In this document: in pieces, positions 8,564-17,182 of the stretch
Numbering within the stretch: position 1 is the first letter of the stretch
Layout of the letters: each line of letters begins with the position of its first letter
From: Diplonema japonicum
Lineage: Eukaryota; Euglenozoa; Diplonemea; Diplonemida; Diplonemidae
Length of the DNA: 64,000 bases
Direction: 5' to 3'
Assembly (NCBI GenBank): GCA_964019335.1
Contig: OZ025684.1
Span: forward strand, 496,001-560,000
Position numbers and translations under genes: made by a program
Notes under the pieces: model-generated
Database searches by the model: none
The model's input: the letters and a program-made list of their open reading frames with translations, nothing else
What the model was told of the DNA's origin: nothing

Positions 8564-8938
8564 TCACTCCACCATTGTCTGGATGTCCTCATATCCCCGT
8601 ATGCGGGCGTAGTCCTTTGCGGTGAGGCCTGACTGTGACTCGATGGTTTTGTTGGCGTTCTTTTGCACGAGGAGCTCCACCGCTGCGTGCCTCCCATAGC
8701 TGCAAGCATAGTGCAGCGGAGTAGCATAGTACTCTGCACTCTTCCCGAAGACTGGGCCTATGATTTTGCTCGGTTTGCCCAACGAGTCCACGTCAACACC
8801 TAGATCTAGATTGCATTGGATGCATTCCACATCCCCATCAATGGCAGCTTGGAAGATATCCTTCACGCACTGCCTGTCCTCCGCGAATAGCTTATCTTGG
8901 CTCGTCCCAAGCCGCTGCAGCTTCTGATCGTATGACAT
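8564..8938 (-). CDS. small ankyrin-repeat protein
   Basis: 124 aa with about three ankyrin repeats: VKDIFQAAIDGDVECIQCNL, then YYATPLHYACSYGRHAAVEL with the TPLHYA core and LLVQKNAN, then GLTAKDYARIRGYEDIQTMV. No other domain; probably a soluble protein-interaction module. A 21-nt poly-G tract lies about 80 nt upstream of the ATG (poly-C in the sense direction), followed by a pyrimidine-rich stretch and TGCAG, a plausible trans-splice acceptor. Confidence 0.8.
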   Translation of the reverse strand: MSYDQKLQRLGTSQDKLFAEDRQCVKDIFQAAIDGDVECIQCNLDLGVDVDSLGKPSKIIGPVFGKSAEYYATPLHYACSYGRHAAVELLVQKNANKTIESQSGLTAKDYARIRGYEDIQTMVE

Positions 8939-9018
8939 GTCCCTGTGTCACTGCATAAGGGGGTGAGCAACAAGGATAGGATGTTACAAAGGAAAAAGGA
9001 AATCAGCTCTAACATGTT

Positions 9019-9039
9019 GGGGGGGGGGGGGGGGGGGGG
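9019..9039. repeat. poly-G tract (21 nt)
   Basis: Pure G run in the 330-nt spacer between the ankyrin gene and the coiled-coil gene. On the coding strand it is a C tract 80-100 nt before the ankyrin ATG. The rest of the spacer is A-rich with no gene. Confidence 0.9.
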
Positions 9040-9269
9040 CAAGGAATCAAAAAAGGGGAAAGAAAAGGGAACAAGGCAAGAAAAGGATTTCTTTGAAACA
9101 GCGTAAAAATAAACACAAACAACTACAGAAGATTGAAGGGGGAAAAGAGAAGAAAACACAGACCCCTCTCCTCTCGTATTCTATCTGCAAAAGGATTTAA
9201 ATTTTTCAAAACGTGGATCTCTAAACACCATCAGCAACGCTCGATGCATAGTCCTCCAAATTGCGGTAC

Positions 9270-12200
9270 TCATCCAGAACACTGCACCTGGTTTTGAATT
9301 GTGTATCTTGTTACTCCAACATACATAGTAGAAAGATGCTGTTCGATAGCCTCGTAAGGGTCCTGGTGTGGTGTAGTGACAGTGGCTTTGCTACGCTGCG
9401 AGGGGTACGAGGGAAGGTCTTGCGGGGTGTGCTGTTGTTGGAGGAAGAGGTGAGTGGAGTTGGCGGTTGACTGGTATCGCTCTTGGGGGACGAGCCATGA
9501 TGCTGACACGGTGTTCAAGGGAGTGAAGAACTGAGGGCTGCGGGACATGTGATGATCTGTCGGGGGTGTGCTGTACTGCAGGGTCGTCCCTGATCGTGGG
9601 CGGGACAAAAGCTCCCCCGTGGTCAGCTTGTCAGCAGACCTGGAGCGCGATCTAGCACGCGTTGTGGTAGCAGTTACAGTGCGTTCAGGGAGGGGGTCAA
9701 CGATGAATTCTTCCTCCATGCGGTCGGGGAGGTCGTCTGGCTTGAATGAAGCTTCACGCGCCTTTGCCAAGGCCCTGCTGTGCGCTGATATCGTAGGTTT
9801 ATGTGAAAAGGTCTCTTCCCCACGCTGCTTCATGATCTTCTTCTCCGTCTTTCGCCTCGCTGCTTGCACGGTCTCGATATTTGACATCTTTTTCGCAGCT
9901 GCCAGGATCTCCTCCTCGGTCCGCACAATCTTCCTCGGGCCCACGTATCCCACAGGATTGACTTCCCGCCTTTCTGTCGATACACTCCGACTCTTTGCCA
10001 CTCCTACCCTCGGCCGCCTGTTCACAATGTCCAGCGACCGTGGGTTAAGCTGTGGTTTTGCTGGGCACTCCTCTTCCTTCAGCTTCTGCGCCTTCCTGTT
10101 AAACTTCCTAGTCCGCTCGGCTGTCTTTGACAACATCTTGTCCACAACATCTTTCGCATTTGGATCCTTGTAGACCTTCTTCAAGTGACTATTCTCTTCT
10201 TCCTCTTGCATTCTCCGTTTCTTTTCCAGTTTCCTCTCGGTCTCTTTCTGAGACTTAATCGTCCTATCGTAGATGCTAGGTCTCTCCTTCGCGCCTAACT
10301 CATAAGACTTCGGGTTCAGAACCGGCTCGAAAACACCGCCTGGAGGTTGGTGCTGGTGTCTCTTCGAAAAGTGTTCGATGGCATGGTGGTGCCAATCTGC
10401 AACGGGGGACTTGTAAGCCTCACCAGATCGCTCAATGATCTTATGTGAGTTAGCTGACATCGACGCTTTGCTCTCCACTAGCAGCTGCTCTTCCTGCTTC
10501 TGCCTGTCGAGCAGTTTTGCTTCTCGTTCCATTTGGCTCCTTCTCTTCCACTCATCGGTGTATCTGTAAAACTCCCCCCTCCCCGGCAGGTTTCGTGCCT
10601 CTCGTGTGATGACCGGTTTGTTGCGCAGCTCTGCAAGCTCCTCCTGTTCCCTCTTACTCAGCTCCCGCTCACGGATCTTCTGCTTAGTCGCCTCCATAAG
10701 GCGACCCCTTTCGTGCAGCATGTCGTAGTACTCTTCACTGTACAGCGTCGCCATCGCCACCTCTTCAATGTTCTGCGTGTGGATCTCCCCCGCAGCGTAC
10801 GCGTCACGCGACACACTCCACAGCAGCGTAAACCAAGGCGGCAAATAGTACGTAGGGGAGTACGCACCCTTTGTTTGTGTCGTGTGCAGTGCAGTTGTGT
10901 TCAAACTCTCGTTCACTGGATACGACACTTCCGACCCTGCAGGAGTCCCGTGGGGCCCCTCTGGCAAACCCTTCGGTTGGTCGGGCACCAAGCTGGCTGA
11001 CTTCACGTACGAAGGGGACTTGTTCCTATCTTCTTCTCTTGGGGTAGGCGGATAGTACGGCTCAAAAAACAGTTCTGCTGGGACTTCCTGTGGCTCGTCC
11101 ATATACTTCTGCAGCAAGGGGTTTTTATAAGGGCTACTTTCTGGTTGTGGCTCTTTTGGCTTCGCTTCTTCCTTAATATCGCTGACCACCTGTTCCCGCA
11201 GCTCTGTAAACCCTGGTGGTACCTGCTGTACAGTCTCGCCCCTGTACTCTGCACTGTCGTCAGACGTCCATCCGTCGGAGACGTCATCCTCGATTGCTTT
11301 CTCTTTCTCTTTTGCGGAATACACCCGAAAGGCAGCGTATGCTTTCTTCAAGGACATTGCGTATTGCTCAGTACGTGGTTGGTATGTGTCTGGGTGGGAG
11401 GGCTTGATAGAAAGGTCGAGGATAGAGGCCAAGGGGCGATGTGTAACCCTGTTGAAAAGGGCAGCACGAGATGAGACAGGGCAGGAATCGACCTCTGCTC
11501 CCCAAGCGTGGTACAGGATACGAGAGGTGCGTCCGTTGTGACGAGTGGGCAGGGGCTGCGCTGTGTGCGAGGCGTCAGCATGGTCGAAGTAGGAGGTGAT
11601 GTTGGCAGCCTTTGTGTCAGTGTCAGAGAAGGCAGGCAAGCAGTGCTCGTTCTTCATGGACACAGCCAGTTGGTCTTTCCCATCCTGTATCCTTGACTCC
11701 AGCCCCCCCAGCACCACCACCACGTCGTTCTCTCCCACTGCCGCCCCGCCTTCCCGCAGCAGCGCATCGCTCGACGCCCCGTCTCGCAGGGAGATTGCGT
11801 GCAGCCTTGCTTTCCCAGCTTCTGTGGTGTACAGCTTTCCGTCTCCTTCGAGTACACCTCCAGCTGCTTTGTAGCTTTCTGACAGACAATAGAAGCTGCT
11901 CTCTACCCTGCTGGTGTGGTTCCTAACTCCCTTCGGCCACCCCCAGTTCGCGATGAGTATCCGTCGCTGGCCATCGCCGGAACGATACGTCAGCTGCGCC
12001 GTTGTGCTACACACGCCACGCTCATCGAACGAGCCGACCACAACTTGCGCCGGGGCCGAGCGCTCCAATGCGTGCACCGACAGATACGAGCTGCCCCTCT
12101 CTACGTTGGCCACTTCGATGTACCTACCTGATCCTGATGCGTCGCTCAAGAAGAACTTGCATAAGAATGCTTTCCACAACGCCGAGGCCTGAGCAGGGCC

Positions 12201-12338
12201 GTGAAGCCCTATAGCAATCAGGTCAGGGGGGCGGAGTGACCTAGTTGCAGCTTTAAGGGCTTGAGTGTCCTCATCTTCAGGTTGGCGGAGATCCTGCGAC
12301 ACCTTCCATGTAATGGCAGCCAGCTTGAGCACCTCCAT
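9270..12338 (-). CDS. coiled-coil cytoskeletal-type protein with degenerate phosphatase-like head
   Basis: 1022 aa. The first 330 or so residues follow the order of the endonuclease/exonuclease/phosphatase fold as seen in inositol polyphosphate 5-phosphatases: DLIAIGLHG near the start, VVVVLGGLESRI where GDLNYRI is usual, GRTSRILYHAWG where PAWCDRILW is usual, and VTHRPLASILDL where SDHRPV is usual. The catalytic Asp, Asn and His residues are mostly replaced, so this head is likely non-catalytic. From about 330 the chain is charged and largely alpha-helical, with long Glu/Lys/Arg stretches (KQKIRERELSKREQEELAEL, RKLEKKRRMQEEEENSHLKK), short repeats ending in P-x-[IL]-N-x-[RK]-S, and a Ser/Arg tail. 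Such tails are typical of flagellar and axonemal proteins. A single frame; no introns seen. Confidence 0.7.
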   Translation of the reverse strand: MEVLKLAAITWKVSQDLRQPEDEDTQALKAATRSLRPPDLIAIGLHGPAQASALWKAFLCKFFLSDASGSGRYIEVANVERGSSYLSVHALERSAPAQVVVGSFDERGVCSTTAQLTYRSGDGQRRILIANWGWPKGVRNHTSRVESSFYCLSESYKAAGGVLEGDGKLYTTEAGKARLHAISLRDGASSDALLREGGAAVGENDVVVVLGGLESRIQDGKDQLAVSMKNEHCLPAFSDTDTKAANITSYFDHADASHTAQPLPTRHNGRTSRILYHAWGAEVDSCPVSSRAALFNRVTHRPLASILDLSIKPSHPDTYQPRTEQYAMSLKKAYAAFRVYSAKEKEKAIEDDVSDGWTSDDSAEYRGETVQQVPPGFTELREQVVSDIKEEAKPKEPQPESSPYKNPLLQKYMDEPQEVPAELFFEPYYPPTPREEDRNKSPSYVKSASLVPDQPKGLPEGPHGTPAGSEVSYPVNESLNTTALHTTQTKGAYSPTYYLPPWFTLLWSVSRDAYAAGEIHTQNIEEVAMATLYSEEYYDMLHERGRLMEATKQKIRERELSKREQEELAELRNKPVITREARNLPGRGEFYRYTDEWKRRSQMEREAKLLDRQKQEEQLLVESKASMSANSHKIIERSGEAYKSPVADWHHHAIEHFSKRHQHQPPGGVFEPVLNPKSYELGAKERPSIYDRTIKSQKETERKLEKKRRMQEEEENSHLKKVYKDPNAKDVVDKMLSKTAERTRKFNRKAQKLKEEECPAKPQLNPRSLDIVNRRPRVGVAKSRSVSTERREVNPVGYVGPRKIVRTEEEILAAAKKMSNIETVQAARRKTEKKIMKQRGEETFSHKPTISAHSRALAKAREASFKPDDLPDRMEEEFIVDPLPERTVTATTTRARSRSRSADKLTTGELLSRPRSGTTLQYSTPPTDHHMSRSPQFFTPLNTVSASWLVPQERYQSTANSTHLFLQQQHTPQDLPSYPSQRSKATVTTPHQDPYEAIEQHLSTMYVGVTRYTIQNQVQCSG

Positions 12339-12448
12339 CCTGCTCTACCTGCCTGTGGTGGTTGAACTTTTGAGAACAAAAAAAGAACATTGTAAAAACA
12401 CCCCACAAAGTGTAAACCGCAAGAAAAAGGAACCCTTACTCCGTATCG

Positions 12449-12748
12449 TTAAAGCTCGTTCACCATCACTTTCCGCACACCATTCGCGCCAAAGTAACTC
12501 GTGTTTACGGTGTGCACGAAGGCGGGGCCGCATGACCCTTTGTGATGCCTCCTGCCTAAGTACCCGGCAACGTGTGGCGTTAGTTTTTGTACACATGTAT
12601 TACCATCCTTTTTGTTCCTGTGTATCAGCGTGAGATGTTGTAACTGTGGGTGTTTAATGACATTGGGGAAAAAAAAAAACATGATTAAACATACCTCAAG
12701 GTTGCCCTCCTTCGGCAAGGCAGGCAGGCCAGACGGCACCGCAGTCAT
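12449..12748 (-). CDS. small two-exon protein, unknown
   Basis: Exon 1 is 12695-12748 (18 codons) and exon 2 is 12449-12643 (64 codons plus stop). The 51-nt intron between them starts GTATGT and ends CCCACAG with a T-tract inside. The splice is inferred from its match to other introns here and because the read-through segment (CLIMFFFFP) looks non-coding, although it keeps the frame open. The 82-aa product is basic, with RNKKDGN, LGRRHHKGSCG and VNTSYFGANGVRKVMV. I do not recognise it; a small ribosomal or mitochondrial protein would fit the size and charge. Confidence 0.5.
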   Translation of the reverse strand: MTAVPSGLPALPKEGNLEVCLIMFFFFPNVIKHPQLQHLTLIHRNKKDGNTCVQKLTPHVAGYLGRRHHKGSCGPAFVHTVNTSYFGANGVRKVMVNEL

Positions 12749-13047
12749 AACACCTGTTCACGAATACTAGCAAATGAACATAAGATCCAAATAATTTCAC
12801 TACACTCAACTAAGCAAGAATAGGTAGATAACAAAACGTGAATATAACAGCGTGAGGGGGGGGGGGGGGGGGCATTTGACACTTTTTTTTCTCAGTTCTC
12901 TCTTTTTTTTTTTTTTTTTTTTTTCCAAAGCTGTTCTATTATTCCTCCGGGCACGTTAGCAGAAGTGAATCAACAAGAAATTAAAATGGAGGGAACACAC
13001 AAGCGAAATAAGAAGAAACACGCATGAGGAGGGGGTGAGAGGTGTAT
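12749..13047. other. spacer with poly-G and poly-T tracts
   Basis: G17 at 12856-12872 and a T tract at about 12903-12924. The G tract lies about 108 nt upstream of the small gene's ATG and is poly-C in the sense direction. No gene seen. Confidence 0.7.
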
Positions 13048-13294
13048 CTAATGTATTTGCATCCACAAAGCGTATGCCGGTTTGCATGCCATGCCGCCTC
13101 CTCTGGGGAGGTCCACCGCAGTCTGTCATGTTTTTTTTCTTCTTTTTTTTTCCTTTTCTTTAATTCAAATACCGTAAGGTCTTCCTCGGACATAGGAATC
13201 CCAGACAGGCCGCAAGAGACAAAGAACTCACCAGGGGCCGGTCCAAACTGGTAGACAGGAAGACCGAGCTGCAGGGTAAAGATTAGTTGGTTTC

Positions 13295-13329
<35 letters not shown>

Positions 13330-16300
13330 CCTTTTTTAACATGGCGTACCTTGCTTGCTTCTTCTTCCACTTTCTTCAGTCGGCGATCAAGGCTACTGAG
13401 GAGCGAATTTACAAAGCAAGATTTGCAGAACGCGATGAGCTGAGGGAGCGAACTGCTGCCATCCACAGCCTTTCCTGTGAGTGCGGCCAGGTGTACATGT
13501 CTCTCAGCGCGGGAAAGTGTCTCAAGTCCTAAACGGTGCACGGGGTTCTTAATCGTTTTCATCAGCGGTCCTATCTCCGTCACCACCCACGCTAGTCTCT
13601 GTTTGTTCATATCGGCAGCAGCAGCGTACGCGCCCCTCTCCACTTCCTCTGCTATGGCGTCGTCGAGGCTCGTCTGTATCCCTTGGAAGGTGATCAAGTC
13701 TTCCTCGGGAACTCCGATCGCCTTGGCCACCTCCTGAATGTCCATGAGACCCCCTAGCGACACGCTGCGGTCCATAAGCATCCCCAGCTTCTCAACCTCC
13801 TTACTACTTGCCGCCATCTCAAGCAGCATGCCTAACTCCGTGGCCTTCGTGACACCCATCGCCAGCACCTCTAGAAGTGTCGCCTTAATATCCGGTTTAG
13901 CAGGTGTCGCACTGAAGAAATCATCCACTGACACAGCAGCGGGAGCGGGGGTGGCAACGTCCCCGAAGCTGTCGTTGTTCGCAGCAGGCTTCTTCACAGT
14001 AGTAAACGCATCGAAGAAATCATCGACAGGCGCTGGGTTGGCCTTGGCTTGTGGTGCAGTTGCCTGCGCTTCCGCAGTTGTGCCAAACAGGTCAAACATA
14101 CTGTCAGTTGCTTGTTCTTTAGGCTCTTCTTTTGCAGGGTTGAACATATCGAAGGTGGGGGTTGCTGTGACCTCCACGGCCTTGGGTGCAGGTGCAGTCA
14201 GGTCTCCAAAGCTGTCGTTGAGCTGGCTCTCTTGACGATCTTCCTTCGCAAAATGGTCAAACGAGCTGCCGGCCTCTTGCATGCCACCATTACTTGCGCT
14301 TTGCGTGACAGGCGGCAGCACAGGACCCCCAAACATATTGTTTTGCGGTTTATCTTCATCAACAACCTGCGAGACAGGAGGCAGGGCACTGAACATGTCA
14401 ACAGGCGGTATCACGTTGTCATTAACGCTCTGCGGGACGGGCGGAGGTACAGCGCTAAACATGTCGTCTGATGCCACTTCTTCACTGGTATTTTGTGGAA
14501 TGGGCGGCGGCCCTGCATCATTAAACATGTCTGTGCCCGTCTGCGTGTCGAGTGGTGCTTGCATGCTTCCAAAATCGTCTGCAGGCTCTACACACTTGTC
14601 ACTAGACTTCATGTCTCCGAAAGCGTCTTCATCTGCGGTGTGCTGAGGAATAGGTGGTGGCATGTCACCGAACATATCACCACCATCTGGGGGCGGCAGC
14701 ACATCCACAGGCACGGGGGCCTGCATGCTGCCAAAGTCATCCGTTTCCTGAGCGACAGGTGGCGGTGCAAACATGTCTGCTGATCCAGACTGCATCCCCC
14801 CAAAATCATCTGTTTGCGGAACACACGGCACGCTGCTGAACATCATATCAGCCGTTCCACTTTCCTGCTGACTTATGCCAGTAGAAACTACGGCAGGTGG
14901 TGCGAAAAGGTCCCCTGTGCTGACTGGCTGCAAACTATTGAAATCTTGTTCGGTCGCAAACATGTCACTAGCAGCCGCTTGAGTAGGTGCAAAAGGTGGT
15001 GGCACGTTGCCAATAGAAGTATCGCTGGCTGTCTGTGCCTCCGGTGCTTGTTTGGTGCTTCCGAAGTCTGCCTGCGGGATGGGTGGTGGCATGTCTCCAA
15101 ACATATCACCAACACTGCCAAGAGATTGTGACTGCATGGTGCCAAACATATTGCCACTATCCTGTGGCTCCGGTGCTGTTGTGGGTGCCTGCATATCGCC
15201 AAAGTCTTCGTCTTGATGTGGGGTACTTAAAGCGGAGGAAGCAGGAGGCATTGAACTGGTGGGTAGCGGTGGTGCTCCAAACATGCCATTGGTAGGCAGG
15301 TCTGACTTCATCGGTACTCCGAACATGTCAGTCGGCTGTGTCTCAGGTTTGTGCATGTCCCCCAAGATGTCTTCCTGGGCAGCATTCTGGGGAATAGGCG
15401 GAGACATGCAGTCTGTCTGTTTGCTGCCACAGTTCTCATTCGAAGAGGCAGGCACAAACATGTCGGTAGGTTGCATACTACCAAATGCGTCACTTGCAGT
15501 TGGTGGTGGCACAACTTGTGCGCCTGCTGATGGAATGGACGGCGCTAAGTCCTCAGAACTCGTCGTTTGAGGAATAGGTGGCGGCATGCTGCTGAACATG
15601 TCTACAGTGCCAGAAGGGACAGGCGGTACGCCAAGAGAAGTTGTAGGTGCTGCAGCCTGCAGGCTGCCAAAGTTGTCAGAAAACACTTCTGCAGTGCCAG
15701 AAATGGGTGGCATTGCAGCAGACGTTGTAGGTGCGGCTGTCATGCTGCCGAAGTCAGACTCGGCAGTGGACGCAAAAACAGGGGCTGATCCATCCATAGA
15801 GAAGGACGACGAAGGAATAGGTGCAGCATCTAGAGAAGTGATTGCTGGCGCACCAAACATGCCTACGGCCTGCGCCGACTGCAGTTCACCGAAATCATCG
15901 CTCTGAGCGGCACTTTGGGAAGCGTGCGGCGTCTGTGCAAGCGCTGCTGGCGTTTGCAGTTGAGTGGCTTGCTGCATAACCCCAAAAGTATCATTTGCAG
16001 GAGGCGTGGTCTCCGAGGTCAAGGCAGTACTTTGCATGGCACCAAATCCATCTGTAGAACCGTCAGGCACGGGTTGCTGCATAGGTGCTTGCATGAGTGG
16101 CTGTTGCATGGCAGGCACGGGTTGCTGCATAGGTACTTGCATGGTGCTCTGCATGGGCTGTTGCAGGTGCTGTTGCTGTTGTTGAGCAAATGCGCTGGTT
16201 GGCAAACTGGATCTCTTTTGTTGGAAGAGTGCTATGGCTTGTTGCAAGTCACCGTGCGATGCTTCGAGGAGGAACTTCGCATACTTCTCTACAAGTCCTG

Positions 16301-16580
16301 TTTGCTGCATGATGGCGTTTAGGGGAGAAGCCGCTTGCCGTGCTTGGTCGGCCTGTGCAAACATCATTGCCAAAGGGTTCAGGGCAGGCTGAACTTGTTG
16401 CTGCTGTGGCTGCTGGTATTGCTGCTGTTGCATTCCATACTGGGGATGCTGTTGATACTGCTGTTGTTGTTGATACTGTTGTTGCTGTTGCTGTTGTTGT
16501 TGTCGTTGTTGTTGCTGCTGTGCGGGCGCTGGTTTTTTGCTCTCATTAACAAAGCCTTGCAGGTACTTGTCAAGGTCCAT
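13048..16580 (-). CDS. UBA-like, polyQ, multi-FG-motif protein, putative clathrin-adaptor partner
   Basis: Proposed exons: 13350-16580, 13173-13268 and 13048-13122 (1133 aa). The introns are 81 nt (GTACGC to CTGCAG, holding a long A tract) and 50 nt (GTATTT to GACAG). The first is fairly firm; the second is chosen because it replaces a Lys-rich read-through with TAVDLPRGGGMACKPAYALW and a stop. Without splicing the frame runs to 12981. After MDLDKYLQGFVNE comes a polyQ stretch (CAG/CAA, about 16395-16530), then a UBA-like helix bundle (LVEKYAKFLLEASHGDLQQA). Residues about 190-870 are disordered with about 16 FG-x-[MLV] motifs (FGDM, FGSM, FGEL, FGDL) and repeated MPPPIPQ. The C-terminal 250 residues are helical. 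FG-x-hydrophobic and DxF motifs are ligands of adaptor ear domains, so a role in clathrin traffic is inferred. Confidence 0.65.
13269..13349 (-). other. 81-nt intron with long homopolymer A tract
   Basis: Sense strand runs GTACGC to CCTGCAG with about 32 consecutive A (T on plus strand, about 13298-13329). It lies between EEEASK and LGLPVYQF of the UBA-like protein. It is a multiple of three and open, so retention would add a Lys-rich tract. Confidence 0.6.
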
Positions 16581-16929
16581 TTTCACCCCCGTCGGAACCC
16601 AGCTCACCCCACCTGAGAAGATATCGAAACGCACAAGAACTGAGCAGTACTAGTTTAATACAAAAGAAGAAGAAGAAACTCTTATAAGTACCGTTTTCGG
16701 AAATATATTCGACAGGAAATGCACTGCTTCAACACGAAATATGGACTGAAGAAGGATGATGCACAAGGCACAGAGCAATAAGTAATATTATTTCTCGACC
16801 GGAATTAAATTCGGCGCTTTGAAGGTACAAAAAGAGGAACTGGCTGTTTCGCACGTGTCCGGCATTTTTTCCAGTCGAATGTGTTTCCGAATACGGATGG
16901 GTTTTTTTTCTTTTTCCCCTCCTTTTTTT

Positions 16930-16974
<45 letters not shown>

Positions 16975-17182
16975 CCTTTTTTAAAATAAAAATTAAAACA
17001 GTAAAATCTTTTTTAGCACCAATGTCTTGCTAGAACAAAAAGCCACGATTGACCGCAGACCCTCACCCTGGGTTCAATTATTCGTGTTCTTTCTCCTTTT
17101 ATTTGTTGGCGAAAACAGAAGCAGCTTTACTTATTAACGTTATCAAAGGGACGTTGGTGTGTAGGTATTGTACAGTGACAGC
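16581..17182. other. intergenic spacer with 43-nt poly-T
   Basis: AT-rich, with T43 at about 16932-16974 and smaller T tracts. CTTCTCAG about 30 nt upstream of the ATG at 16580 (sense strand) could be a splice acceptor. No gene seen. Confidence 0.6.

Noticed and set aside
12981-13050. Unspliced C-terminal extension of the UBA-like protein to 12981
   Set aside because: It would translate Lys-rich intron-like sequence; splice sites matching other introns give a short sensible end. Kept as an alternative with moderate certainty.
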